64,000 nucleotides of DNA. Source: Heterobasidion occidentale (lineage: Eukaryota; Basidiomycota; Agaricomycetes; Russulales; Bondarzewiaceae). A program made the translations under genes and the position numbers. The notes beneath the pieces are model-generated. The model ran no database searches. It had not been told where the DNA came from and was given only the letters and a program-made list of their open reading frames with translations. This document shows positions 1 through 10,897 of this stretch, in pieces (positions within the stretch are counted from its first letter, which is position 1; each line of letters opens with the position of its first letter). The stretch is taken from the NCBI GenBank assembly GCA_039111635.1, contig JBCAQO010000010.1, positions 1-64,000 on the forward strand. Reading direction: 5' to 3'.

Positions 1-88
1 CTACATAACCTAACCTAACCTAACCTAACCTAACCTAACCTAACCTAACCTAACCAACCTAACCTAACCCTAACCTAACCTAACCTAA
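1..88. repeat. Telomere repeat, C-rich strand (CCTAA)n
   Basis: About 15 copies of CCTAA run inward from the first base. The C-rich strand reads 5' to 3' away from the end, which is the orientation of a true left chromosome end. The unit is mostly 5 bp (TTAGG on the G strand), with one 6-bp CCCTAA copy and one shortened copy. Most basidiomycetes are known to have TTAGGG, so the 5-bp unit is either real or a GGG-to-GG sequencing contraction. Confidence 0.9.
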
Positions 89-887
89 GCCGCCGCCGCA
101 CCTGTGCTTCGCCCTCGCGCACAGCGTGTCGCAATCGTCACGCTACCCGTGCTTCAGCGCGTCGACGAGGAGTGTGAGGAGCCGTTGTCAATGGGAAGAG
201 GAGGTGCGAAGAGGAAGGCCATCACAAAGGTCCGTATCACTTACTTCCGCTAGCCTTGCCCCAGCCCCAGTCCTGCCCCTCCTTGCCCAGCCCTGCCTGT
301 CCCGCGTATCTGCGCACACCCGGAAGCGGCTTCTCATGCCGCGACTCCACCCATGCTCGCTCCCAGGAGACAAGGGCACGACCACGCCCCCCGGCATCCC
401 ACCGCCCGACGCCTTCTTCTCCAAACACGCCCGCTCGACGTTGCGCACCGCCGCGCACGCATCGCATGGGCGCACCCGTCCTCCGCCTCCGGCTACGCGC
501 ACCACTACGCGGCCGGCGCCGCCGACAGCACTGCCTTGCCCGCGAAGCGGCGCTACGTCGCGGACGCGCACGACCTCGAGATCGTCAAGAAGATCCGTCA
601 GGTTAGGTCGAGCTGCGTGATGGCACCACCGTCCTGCGCGGCATGAAAGCCACATCTCACAGAGCCAAAGACGTGCGTATTATGCAGGCTTTTGAGAAGG
701 AAGGAGACAGAAGAGAAACTGAGGTCGATTGATGGCCGATGCGATCTCGTGGCTCGGCGAGCAAGCTGACGTTCGTCCCTCGCAGTACTGCTACACCACC
801 GCCACTTCACCATTCCCTAGTAGTACAGAGTAGTGCTCACACTTTCTTACAGATACCCATCCTTCAAGACGCGCAGCGCACACCGGC
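89..887. other. Telomere-adjacent GC-rich DNA, no gene recognised
   Basis: Open frames here overlap on both strands and are Pro/Arg/Ser-rich, as expected of GC-rich non-coding DNA. A short stretch near 545-650 (+) reads like a coding remnant (acidic, with DLEIVKKIRQ, followed in another frame by ELRDGTTVLRG), but I cannot assign a family. Confidence 0.4.
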
Positions 888-1246
888 ATGGCCATGGTCA
901 AACTTGGGACGCTGCTCATCCGTGTGAGTCCACCTGCTCTCTGCCGTGTCCTCCTGCGCGCCGCTGCGTTGCCAACCCCCGCCCCCGCCCTCGAAGACGC
1001 TCGCCAAGTCCATCAGCGCGCAGATCAAGAACTAGGCAAAAGAGCGCGTCGCCCACCTTCGTCCTCGCTGTGTCGTCGTAACCCGGTGATGACCCCCTGC
1101 TGCTCGCCGCCGGACGCGCAGGTACGAGCGCTTTCGCAACGTGTGCGTGTCGCTGGCGCAGATTCTATATAGGTACGAGATCAAGCTGTGCACGAACCTC
1201 CTCGGCGAACCCGCCAAGCACGTCCGCCCGCTCTCCGAAGCACGGT
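888..1246 (+). pseudogene. OPA3-like mitochondrial protein, pseudogene or 5' fragment
   Basis: The first exon encodes MAMVKLGTLLIR and ends at a GTGAGT donor. The second reads TLAKSISAQIKN and then hits TAG where the family continues with Gln-Ala-Lys. The third resumes as YERFRNVCVSLAQ, RYEIKLCTNLLGEPAKHVRP and LSEA. This is the order of the OPA3 family (optic atrophy 3-like, mitochondrial): an N-terminal VKLxxLLI segment, then ERF, then the Arg-Pro-Leu-[SN]-Glu motif. The in-frame stop at about 1033-1035 and the absence of the downstream hydrophobic and coiled-coil part indicate a subtelomeric pseudogene. A single C-to-T change would explain the stop. Intron borders remain recognisable, so this is a DNA-level copy, not a retrocopy. 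Confidence 0.7.
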
Positions 1247-2225
1247 GCGCATCTCTCTTCTCCCTTTCTCTCTTTTCGTCTCCCCTCGATCCTCAACCCC
1301 TTTCTTGAGACAACGCCCGCTCGACCTGCTCAACGCTACGCCTGCTCTCCACCTCGCACATTCTCCCACTCACCCGTTCGACCTGTTCGACCTGTTCGAC
1401 GCTACGCCCGCTCTCCCGCTCTCTCATCAAACCGCGCTCGAACTCACGCGCGTCCCACTGGCGCCACGCACCCGCCCTTGGCTGGATCTACACGCACGCG
1501 CACCCTGGCCTGTAGCCAACGCTCGCCCGTTGCGCGTCCCACCGCACCCGCCTTTGCGTGGATCTACTCGTGCGCTCGTCTTCGCCTGTAGCTCACGCCC
1601 GCCCGTGCGCGTCCCCTCGACATTGTGCGTGTCCCCTTGACCCCTCAAATGCGTCTACTCGGCCCCCATGACCCCGTTGACCGATTCCGCCCTCGGTGCC
1701 GTCCCTTCTCGCGCCCCCGCCCCCGCCACACTTGCGCTCTGCGCCCGTGCGCAAAGCATCTCAAATATCATGCCGCACGCGCTTGAACGCGTCGACAAGG
1801 AGGCGAGGAGCAGCTGCCGGCGGGGAGTTTAGCTAGGAAGGACGCGGCTAAGTGGTGCAAAGGTACGTACCTTCCGCCCTCGTCCTGTCCGCCCTCGCCA
1901 CCACTCCCGCTCTCCCGCTTCTCCCTCCCAACCCATTCGACACCACTCCCGCTCTGCCTGTTCGACCATCTCAACTTCCTCGACTCTCGACCATAGACTT
2001 TGCGTTACTGCCGTCGATGCAACACACGCCCGCCCTCTGTCTCAACATGGTTGGCGCCATGCCTGCTCTCCCGCTCGACTCGCTCTCCGCCATCCCCGCT
2101 TTCCTGTTCGACCCGCGCGGATGTCTCGACTGTGGCATCCCGATGATCATGGACTCAGCCCTCGATGTTTCCGCCCTCGACGCTAAGCCCAGTCACCCCT
2201 CGTTGTTTTCTTCTTTAGCACACAC
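1247..2225 (+). other. Low-complexity CCGCTC-rich subtelomeric DNA
   Basis: The stretch is rich in short imperfect repeats such as 'cgacctgttcgacctgttcgac' and 'acgcccgctctcccgctc'. They give spurious Pro/Leu/Thr-rich frames. A 'ggtacgtacctt' block at 1860-1873 recurs near 27,390. No family is recognisable. Confidence 0.4.
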
Positions 2226-2372
2226 CACTCAGACGATGCAGACGATGCAGACGATTCATGCAGAGCACTCTAGACATGCCAGATGTACTGATGAGTCCGA
2301 CCAGGGCACTGAGGTGGGATAGCTGTCGAGCTGCGTACATACATTGCCTGTGTCGTCTGTGTCGTTTGAGTG
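2226..2372. repeat. Hairpin element, copy 1 (26-nt conserved core)
   Basis: The outer arms 2226-2255 and 2343-2372 are 30 bp each. Once the right arm is reverse-complemented they pair over most of their length (CACTCAGACGATGCAG against CACTCAAACGACACAG). Between them lies the core TGATGAGTCCGACCAGGGCA plus CTGAGG (2289-2314). The core is conserved in copy 2 and copy 3, while the flanks differ. Confidence 0.65.
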
Positions 2373-2614
2373 TTGTCCATCCACTATGTCACCCGCCCGT
2401 CGTCTACGTCCCCTCATGCCGTCTGTGTCTTGATGGTTGCGACGGTGGCATGTCGTGACCTCTCCTTCCTCCTTGCCGCTGCCGTTGCCGCCACGCCACA
2501 CACTCCACGTCCTCCGCATCCGCATCCCGACAGCCACACTCTCAGCCCTCAATATTTCCGTTATCAGATCTAAATCTAACCGCTCCCTTTTTCTATACTA
2601 GCTACTTGCAAATG

Positions 2615-2740
2615 GCACAGACGATGCAGACAATCCGTACGCAGCACTGTAGACATGCCAGATCTCCTGATGAGTCCGACCAGGGCACTGAGGGCAGATG
2701 GCTGTTGAACTGCTATACACATTGTCTGTACTGTCTGTGC
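2615..2740. repeat. Hairpin element, copy 2 (26-nt conserved core)
   Basis: The arms 2615-2634 and 2721-2740 are 20 bp and complementary except at three positions. The core at 2668-2693 is identical to copy 1 over 26 nt and is preceded by the shared string ACATGCCAGAT. Copy 2 lies about 240 bp from copy 1 in the same orientation. Confidence 0.65.
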
Positions 2741-2854
2741 TGTTTGAATATTGTCTACCTAACTAGATGGCCTATCCATATTACTCACAAGTCAGCCTTA
2801 TCCCCTTCCGTGGTCTCTGTTACCGGTGAGTTCCCCTGTCCTCCCTAGTGTATA

Positions 2855-5800
2855 TTTGCCGAGACGCCTGCTGTCGTCTAAGATGGCTGGATACTGTCTA
2901 AGACACCTGCTGTCGTCAATGCCGACTGTATGTTGTCTCAGACACCTGCCTTAGTCTAAGACAGCTGCAGGCTGTCTGAGACATCTACAGTTGGCAATGC
3001 CAACTAAGTTTGTCTAAGACAGGCCATCTGCAACAGCTGCCCAGCATCTCAGAGATCACGTCTAGTCTGCAATGCAAGCAGGCTGCCTGGATGGCTAACC
3101 TTAGTATAGAGCTTGCCTAAGATGACTGCGAGTTGTCTAAGATGTCGTGTCTGTCTCAGATGACTCCTAGTCGTCTGTGATGTTGCATCTTGTCTCAGAC
3201 AACTGCTAGTCGTCTGTGACGTCTTAGCTCGGTATGGGATGCATGCAGACTGCCTGTGACAGCTGCCCGGCGTCACTGACGTCGTGTCCTGCCTGGGACG
3301 GCTAACCTTAGCATAGGGCTTGCCTTAAATGACTGCAAGTCGTCTGAGACGTCGCGTCTCGTCTCAGATGACTCCAAGTCTCCGACGATGTGTTGTCTCA
3401 GACACCTGCTAGTCGTCTGTGACGTCCTAGTCCGGTATGGGATGTGTGCAGGCTGCCTGCAACCACTGTCCGACATCTGAGACATCTCCTCCTTGTCTGG
3501 GCTGCACACAGGTAACCTGTGATGGCTGCACAACAGCTGAGACCTCGCATCTTGTCTAGGATGCACACTATTCATCTGCGACAGCTGTGCGACGTCTGAG
3601 ACGTCCCCCCTTTGTCTGGGGTGCACACAGATTGTCTGCGACGGCTGTGCAACGTCTGGGACGTCCCCCCTTCGTCTTGGGTGCACACAGGCCGTCTGCA
3701 ACCACTGCCCGACGTTTGAGACATCTCCTCCTTGTCTGGGATGCACGCAGGCTGTCTGCGACGGCTGTGCGACGTCTGAGACGTCCCCCCTTCGTCTGTG
3801 GTACACATAGGCCGTCTTCGATGGCTGTGCGACGTCTGAGACGTCCCCCCTTCGTCTGGAGTGCACACAGGCCATCTTCAACCGCTGCCTGATGTCTGAG
3901 ACGTCTCCTCCTCGTCTGGGATGCACGCAGGCCGTCTGCGACCGCTGCTCGACGTCTGGGACGTCCCCCCCTCATCTGGGGTGAACACAAGCCGTCTGCG
4001 ACGGCTGCACGACGTCTGGAACGTCGCGTCTCCTCCAGGATTCAGGCAGGCCGTCTGGGACGACTGCCTGACGTCTGGGACATTGCGTCTCGTCTCAGAC
4101 GACTGCTAGTCGTCAGGGACGTCCTCATGTCACCAGCAACGGCTGCACGACGTCTCAGACATCGCGTCGTGTATGGGATGCAGGCAGGCCGTCTGTGACG
4201 ACTGCCTGACGTCTGAGACGTCTCGTCTCGTCTCAGACGACTGCTAATCGTCTGGGACGTCCTCACCTCACCAGCAACGAGTGCACGACGTCTGAGACGT
4301 CGCATCTCGTCTCAGATGACTGCTGTCCGTCTGGGACGTCCTCAACTCACCAGCAACGACGGCACGACGTCTGAGACGTCGCGTCTTCTCTCAGACGACT
4401 GCTGTTCGTCTGGGACGTCCTCACTTCACTAGCAACGACGGCACGACGTCTGAGACGTCGCGTCTCGTCTGGGATGCACACAGGCCGTCTGCGACAGCTG
4501 CCTGACATCTGAGACGTCGCGCCTCGTCTCAGACGACTGCTGTTCATCTCAGACGACTGCTGTTCATCTCAGACGGCTGCTGCTCGTCTGAGACGACTGC
4601 TGTTCGTCTGAGACGACTGCTGTTCGTCTGGGACGACTGCTGTTCGTCTGAGACGACTGCTGTTCATCTCAGACGACTGCTGTTCATCTCAGACGACTGC
4701 TGTTCATCTCAGACGGCTGCTGCTCGTCTGAAACGACTGCTGTTCGTCTGGGACGACTGCTGTTCGTCTGAGATGACTGCTGTTCATCTCAGACGACTGC
4801 TGTTCATCTCAGACGGCTGCTGCTCGTCTGAGATGACTGCTGTTCGTCTGAGACGACTGCTGTTCGTCTGGGACGACTGCTGTTCGTCTGAGACGACTGC
4901 TGTTCGTCTGGGACGACTGCTGTTCATCTCAGACGACTGCTGTTCATCTCAGACGGCTGCTGCTCGTCTGAGACGACTGCTGTTCGTCTGAGACGACTGC
5001 TGTTCGTCTGAGACGACTGCTGTTCGTCTGAGACGACTGCTGTTCGTCTGAGACGACTGCTGTTCGTCTGAGACGACTGCTGTTCGTCTGGGACGACTGC
5101 TGCTCGTCTGAGACGACTGCTGTTTGTCTGAGACGACTGCTGTTCGTCTGGGACGTCCTCATGTCACCAGCACCGGCTGCACGACGTCTCAGACGTCGCA
5201 TCTCGTCTGGGATGCATGCAGGCCATCTGCGACCGCTGCCCGACGTCTGGGACGTTCCCCCCTCGTCTAGGATGCACGCAGGTCGTCTACGACCGCTGCC
5301 CGACGTCTAGGACGTCCCCCCCCCCTCATATGGGGTGAGCACAAGCCGTCTGCGACGGCTGCACGACGTCTGAGACGTCGCGTCTCGTCTAGGATACAGG
5401 CAGGCCGTCTGCGACAACTGCCTGACGTCTGAGACATCACGTCTCGTCTCAGACGACTGCTAATCGTCAGGGACGTCCTCATGTCACCAGCAACGGCTGC
5501 ACAACGTCTGAGACGTCGTCTCTTGTGTGGGATGCACGCAGGCCGTCTGCGACCGCTGCCCGACCTAAGTGACGGCTGCACGACGTCCCAGACGTCCCCC
5601 TTTGTCTGTGGTGCACACAGGTCGTCTGTGACGACTGCGCGACGTTGCAGACGTCCCCCTTTGTCTGTAGTGCACACAGGCCGTCCATGACGAGTGCACA
5701 ATGTGCCAGACGTACCCTGTACGTCTGTGACGACTGCACGACGTCCCAGACGTACAGGGTGCGTCTGTGAAGACTGCACGACGTTGCAGACGTCCCCCTT

Positions 5801-8240
5801 TGTCTGTGGTGAACACAGATCGTCTGTGACGACTGCACGACGTCTCAGACATACCCTGTACGTCTGTGACGACTGCACGACGTCCCAGACGTACCCAGGT
5901 CGTCTGTGACGACTGCACGACGTCCCAGACATACCCTGTACGTCTGTGACGACTGCACGACGTCGCAGACGTCCCCCTTTGTCTGTGGTGCACACAGATC
6001 GTCTGTGACGACTGCACGACGTCTCCGACATACCCTGTACGTCTGTGACGGCTGCGCGACGTTGCAGACGTCCCCCTTTGTCTGTAGTGCACACAGGCCG
6101 TCCATGACGAGTGCACGATGTGCCAGACGTACCCTGTACGTCTGTGACGACTGCACGACGTCCCAGACGTACAGGGTGCGTCTGTGACGACTGCACGACG
6201 TTGCAGAAGTCCCCCTTTGTCTGTGGTGCACACAGATCGTCTGCGACGACTGCACGACGTCCCAGACATACGCTGTACGTCTGTGACAACTGCACGACGT
6301 CCCAGACGTACCCATGTCGTCTGTGACGACTGCACGACGTCCCAGACGTCCCCCTTTGTATGTGGTACACGCAGGTTGTCTGTGACGAATGCACGACGTC
6401 TCAGACGCACCCTGTACGTCTGTGACTACTGCACGACGTTGCAGACGTCCCCCCTTCGTCTGGGGTGCACGCAGGTCGTCTGTGACGACTGCGCAACGTC
6501 CCAGACGTACTCAGGTCGTCTGTGACGACTGCGCAACGTCCCAGACGTACCCAGGTCGTCTGTGACGACTGCACGACGTCCCAGACGTTTCCCTTTGTAT
6601 GTGGTACACACAGGTTGTCTGTGACGAATGCACGACGTCTCAGACGCACCCTGTACGTCTGTGACTACTGCACGACGTTGCAGACGTCCCCCTTCGTCTG
6701 GGGTGCACGCAGGTCGTATGTGACGACTGCGCAACGTCCCAGACGTACACAGGTCGTCTGTGACGACTGCACGACGTCTCAAATGCACCCTGTACTTCCG
6801 TGACGACTGCACAACGTTGCAGACGTCCCCCCTTCGTCTGTGACGGCTGCACGACGTCGCAGACATCCCCCTTTGTCTGGGGTGCACACAGGTCGTTTGT
6901 GACGACTGCGCGACGTCCCAGACATACGCTGTACGTCTGTGACGGCTGCACGACGTCGCAGACGTCCCCCTTTGTCTGTGGTGCACACAGATCGTCTGTG
7001 ACGACTGCACGACGTCCCAGACATATGCTGTACGTCTGTGACGACTGCACGACGTCTCAGACGCACCCTGTACGTCCGTGACGACTGCACGACGTCGCAG
7101 ACGTCTCCCTTTGTCTGTGGTGCGCACAGATCGTCTGTGACGACTGCACGACGTCTCAGACATACCCTGTACGTCTGTGACGACTGCACGACGTCCCAGA
7201 CGTACAGGGTGCGTCTGTGACGACTGCACGACGGTTGCAGAAGTCCCCCTTTGTCTGTGGTGCACACAGATCGTCTGTGACGACTGCACGACGTCTCAGA
7301 CATACCCTGTACGTCTGTGACGGCTGCACGACGTTGCAGACGTCCCCCTTTGTCTGGGGTGCACACAGGTCGTCTGTGACGACTGCGCAACGTCCCATAC
7401 GTACCCAGGTCGTCTGTGACGACTGCACGACGTCCCAGACATATCCTGTACGTCTGTGACTGCTGCACGACGTCGCAGACGTCCCCTTTGTCTGTGGTAC
7501 ACACAGGTCGTCTGCGACGACTGCACGACGTCCCAGACATACGCTGTACGTCTGTGACGGCTGCACGACGTCGCAGACGTCCCCCTTTGTCTGTGGTGCA
7601 CACAGATCGTCTGCGACGACTGCACGACGTCCCAGACATACGCTGTACGTCTGTGACAACTGCGCAACGTCCCAGACGTACCCAGGTCGTCTGTGACGAC
7701 TGCACGACGTCCCAGACGTCCCCCTCTGTATGTGGTACACACAGGTTGTCTGTGACGAATGCACGACGTCTCAGACGCACCCTGTACGTCTGTGACTACT
7801 GCACGACGTTGCAGACGTCCCCCCTTCGTCTGTGACGGCTGCACGACGTCCTAGACGTCCCTCTTTGTCTGTGGTACACACAGGTCGTCTGTGACGACTG
7901 TACGACGTCTCAAACGCCCCCTCTACGTCTGTGACGACTGCACGACGTCCCAGACATACCCTGTATGTCTGTGACAACTGCACGACGGCTCAGGCGTCCC
8001 CCCTTTGTCTGTGGTGCACACAGGCTGTCTGCAACCGCTGCCCGACGTTTAGGACGTCCCCCCCCCTCGTCTGGGGTGAACGCAAGGCATCTGCAACGGC
8101 TGAAGCAATGTCTGAGACGTCGCGTCTCGTCTAGGATGCAGGCAGGCTGTCTGCGACGACTGCCTGACATCTGAGACGTTGTGTGTCGTCCCAAACGACT
8201 GCTAGTTGTCAGGGACATCCTCACGTCACCAGAAACGGCT
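2855..8240. repeat. Subtelomeric satellite with GTCTGNGAC palindromic cores
   Basis: About 5.4 kb is built from variants of CGTCTGAGACG, CGTCTGTGACGACTGCACGACG and GACGTCCCAGACGT. The subregions are: an irregular part (2855-3570); units close to 60 bp ending in TTTGTCTGGGGTGCACACAG (about 3570-4100); a mixed part (4100-4535); a strict 20-bp array (4535-5150); and 60-67-bp units (about 5570-8000) with CCCTGTACGTCTGTGACGAC and TGTGGTGCACACAG boxes. Long open frames appear on both strands only because unit lengths near 60 bp are multiples of three. No gene is supported. Confidence 0.9.
4535..5150. repeat. Strict 20-bp tandem array within the satellite
   Basis: About 30 copies of TGTTCGTCTGAGACGACTGC run in exact 20-bp register. 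Variants are CATCTCAGACGAC and CGTCTGGGACGAC. Each unit contains the near-palindrome CGTCTGAGACGA. The variants are themselves grouped in short higher-order runs (4535-4720, 4770-4960). Confidence 0.9.
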
Positions 8241-8243
8241 GCA

Positions 8244-8572
8244 CTCTCTCACCTGACTCCTACACTCTTTCCTCACCTGGCTCCTCACCTTGCCTCTTAC
8301 CTAGCCTCTCACCTGCCTCCTCACCTGCCTCCTCACCTACTCACCTAGCCTCTCACCTAGCCTCTCACCTAGCCTCTCGCCTGCCTCCTCACCTGGCCTC
8401 TCACCTGCCTCCTCACCTAGCCTCTCACCTAGCCTCTCACCTGCCTCCTCACCTGGCCCCTCACCTACTCACCTAGCCTCTCACCTAGCCTCTCACCTGC
8501 CTTCTCACCTAGCCTCTCACCTGCCTTCTCACCTGGCCCCTCACCTGGCCTCTCACCTGGCTCCTCACCTAC
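8244..8572. repeat. CTCACCT minisatellite
   Basis: The array consists of 11-13-bp units of the type CCTCTCACCTAG and CTCCTCACCTGC. It is strongly strand-asymmetric, with AGGTGAG on the minus strand. No coding or RNA feature is evident. Confidence 0.85.
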
Positions 8573-8752
8573 CCAACATCTCGGATTTTTTTCGCCTCAC
8601 TACCACACCGCCTACGACCTCTTATAACCTAACCTCTCACCTGCCTCCTCACCTAGCCCTCACCTAGCCTCTCACCTAGCTCCTCACCTACCTAACATCT
8701 CGGATTTTTTTCGTCTCACCTACCATCCGCCTACCACCTCTTATAACCTATT
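8570..8752. repeat. ~120-bp segmental duplication containing a T7 tract
   Basis: The block CTACC(C)AACATCTCGGATTTTTTTCG, followed by a CTTATAACCTA ending, occurs at about 8568-8634 and again at about 8690-8752. A short CTCACCT array separates the two copies. Confidence 0.75.
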
Positions 8753-9700
8753 ACCAAAGTATCTTATAACTTCAACTCAAAAGACTACTTCAAGATAAAT
8801 CTACTTTTCCACATTATCTCATATTTCAAACTGTAGCCCAGACTTCTCTAACATTCTATTATAAGTTACTTTTGTGCTTCATTCTCTTGCCTTAGCATAC
8901 TATTATTGGACACTTACTTTTTTCCGAAAGTCCTATTTTTTATGCCTCATCTATATGGGCAAAATAACAATGTTCAAGCACTTGAGGCCTTCACATGTAT
9001 TCTGCATGTATATCTTAACCAAAAACTTCTTCTATCAGCCTCTTATGCGCTGTAATGCTCAACCTATTACCAACACACACTCTGGTCCATCTTCCGCTGG
9101 TACCGGTTTATGGCTAGCAACACCTCTACCCTATTTTGTCAAAATCAAAGTATAGCTTAACTACTCAAGTTAAAACATGTTTATATATATCTAATTTAGC
9201 ACCCCGTCGACCATGCCCAACTCTAGCAGTGGTGTGAAGGACAGTGTTGGCTCACTGTGAGCGTGCACGAAGCGCGTGCCCAGTGGCGGCGACGACACGG
9301 CGGGCAATGTTGAGGAGGCGAAGGCGGATGAGGGGCGGGCACTTAGACAGCCGCAACGACAGGAGCACACTGTACACTTTGTACATGGACCTCCCGTTGG
9401 TGTGGCACAGCGCGCACTTCTCGGCGGTGCAGGCAGTGACAAGGGCAGCAGTGAGGGCAGCTGCGCGGGAGAGGGGGTCAAAGAGGCACGCATAAAGCTA
9501 ATAGCAGGGTCGAGCGTGGCGCTCTCGAAAAACGGCAAGTTGTCGTTCTCTTACTGCGCATGGGGCGCTCCCTCTGCCACAGCCGGTGTTGGTTGATGCT
9601 GTCGTAGTCAGTGCGTGCGGTGCGCTGGGCAGGTGCCGCGGCAACAAAGGGGGTGGGTTTAGGTGTAAGTGCCCGCGCGTGGTCCTACGCAAATTAGCGT
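8753..9700. other. AT-rich, then GC-rich, stretch without a recognised gene
   Basis: 8753-9200 is distinctly AT-rich compared with its surroundings and holds no conserved frame. 9200-9700 returns to high GC with short open frames on both strands. I see no family motif. Confidence 0.4.
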
Positions 9701-9735
9701 AGGTGGGGGAGGAGACGGAGGCGGTCGGTTACAAG

Positions 9736-9925
9736 ATGTACTCGTTCGTGTGCGGGGAAAGGACTGGAGTGAGAGACGACGACGTACCTACATCTCTCGT
9801 GGACGACCTCGTCGTCCGTGCCCACTCTCTTCGTCTCTCCGACGCACACATCCCTCGTCCTCCGCCGCTAGCTGGGTCTGATCCATCTCGTCGACACTCG
9901 AACGGTTACGATGCTTTGGGCGTCG
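9736..9925. repeat. Dispersed subtelomeric repeat, copy 1
   Basis: The stretch shares GAGAGACGACGTACCT, TCGTGGA(T/C)G(T/A)CCTCGTCGTC, GCCCA(C/T)TCTC and a terminal CGAACGG(T/C)(T/C)(A/G)C(A/G)ATGCTT block, in the same order and spacing, with 26,930-27,083. The similarity is direct and colinear over about 190 bp. Confidence 0.6.
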
Positions 9926-9979
9926 TAGGGCAGCGTGGGCGCGGTTTCGTTGTCGGAGCAGGACGCCGCCGCCACAGAG

Positions 9980-10640
9980 ACCGTGGATGGCGCCAAGGGA
10001 AGAGACGGCAGTGGGCATGGGCGTGGGCAAACTGTTTGCGCGGCAGCCCGCCACACCACACCACATCATCCAAGCGACCCTCGCGTGCAGAGGGCGTGAA
10101 GGCGACCTCCTCAAGGCCTGCTTCCGGGTGCGCGCGAGCGCCGAGGGGTGGATGGGCGTTAACCTTGTCCCAAAGCTGGAAGCGCTCGCTGTCGAGCGCC
10201 AGAACAGCGCGCTGATCAGAACTCGTGAGTCTGCCTCGCATATAAGAAGCAAACCGTCGGCGACTGGCCGTGCGACGTGCATGCTCTCCCCACACAGAAG
10301 GCACTGAAACCAAGGTCGCTAAGCTCCATTCCTCTAACGCATCCGCCTCGACGCGCCAGACGCTCAACCTCATCCTCGTCGTCAACAACTCTGTCGTCGA
10401 GGTCCTCGCAAACGACGCCACCGCGCTCACGACGCGTGTACTCATGGCTCGCATCTTCCATCAGGGCGGGCTTCCTCATACCGCGCTCTGGCGTCAATGC
10501 GCTACGAGCGCATCGAGCTATAGGAGGGCCTGATTGATGAGTGGCCAAGGCGCCCGGAGGACATAAGCGTGCCGCTTCTGTGGGACGGCCTTGTGATGCC
10601 GTTGCTTGGGGGAGCATGGACAAAAAATGAGCTGAATGAT
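9980..10640 (+). pseudogene. GH32 (invertase/inulinase-type) C-terminal fragment
   Basis: The frame around 10,300-10,460 gives TRQTLNLILVVNNSVVEV followed by LANDATALTTRV. This matches the C-terminal beta-sandwich signature of glycoside hydrolase family 32, in which a D/N-N-S-V-V-E-V-F-A-N-D core is typical. Upstream, in another frame, FRVRASAEGWMGVNL and LAVERQNSALIRTR fit the preceding strands. Downstream, EGLIDEWPRRPEDISVPLLW fits the fungal GH32 tail. The pieces lie in different frames, and the N-terminal five-bladed propeller with its catalytic Asp/Glu residues is absent. The fragment is therefore non-functional and was presumably stranded by subtelomeric rearrangement. It once encoded a fructan- or sucrose-cleaving enzyme. 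Confidence 0.55.
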
Positions 10641-10897
10641 CTGAACGAACGAGGGATTCGAATCAACTCACCACGGCATTTACCACAACAATGTAATCGG
10701 CTCGCTTCGTGACCGTCGGGCTGAAGATCATCATCCCCAGAATTAGGCTGCAGGGGTAGGACAACGTGCATCACTCATGTAAACGAATCCATATCGAACA
10801 AGCAACAGTAGAATGTATGCATGCATGTGGTAAACGATAAAATGACTCGGCCCCTTCAGTCCAAGCGACGCGATGGTGAGCATGCGGGGTCGGGGGA

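Noticed and set aside
2668..2693. Hammerhead ribozyme: CTGATGAGTCC plus a possible stem II resembles the hammerhead core
   Set aside because: The GAAA that must follow stem II reads GAGG, and copy 3 has CCGATGA in place of CTGATGA. The catalytic core is not met.
3273..7983. Many long open frames (100-375 codons) on both strands in the satellite
   Set aside because: They exist because repeat units near 60 bp keep frame. The products are repetitive Arg/Ser/Thr-rich strings in several frames at once, with no start context or conserved motif.
5570..8000. CRISPR-like alternation of conserved and variable blocks
   Set aside because: The genome is eukaryotic, 'spacers' are themselves repeated, and unit lengths vary.
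8244..8572. Array of 5' splice-site-like AGGTGAG on the minus strand acting in splicing
   Set aside because: The similarity is explained by the simple repeat; no exon lies next to it.
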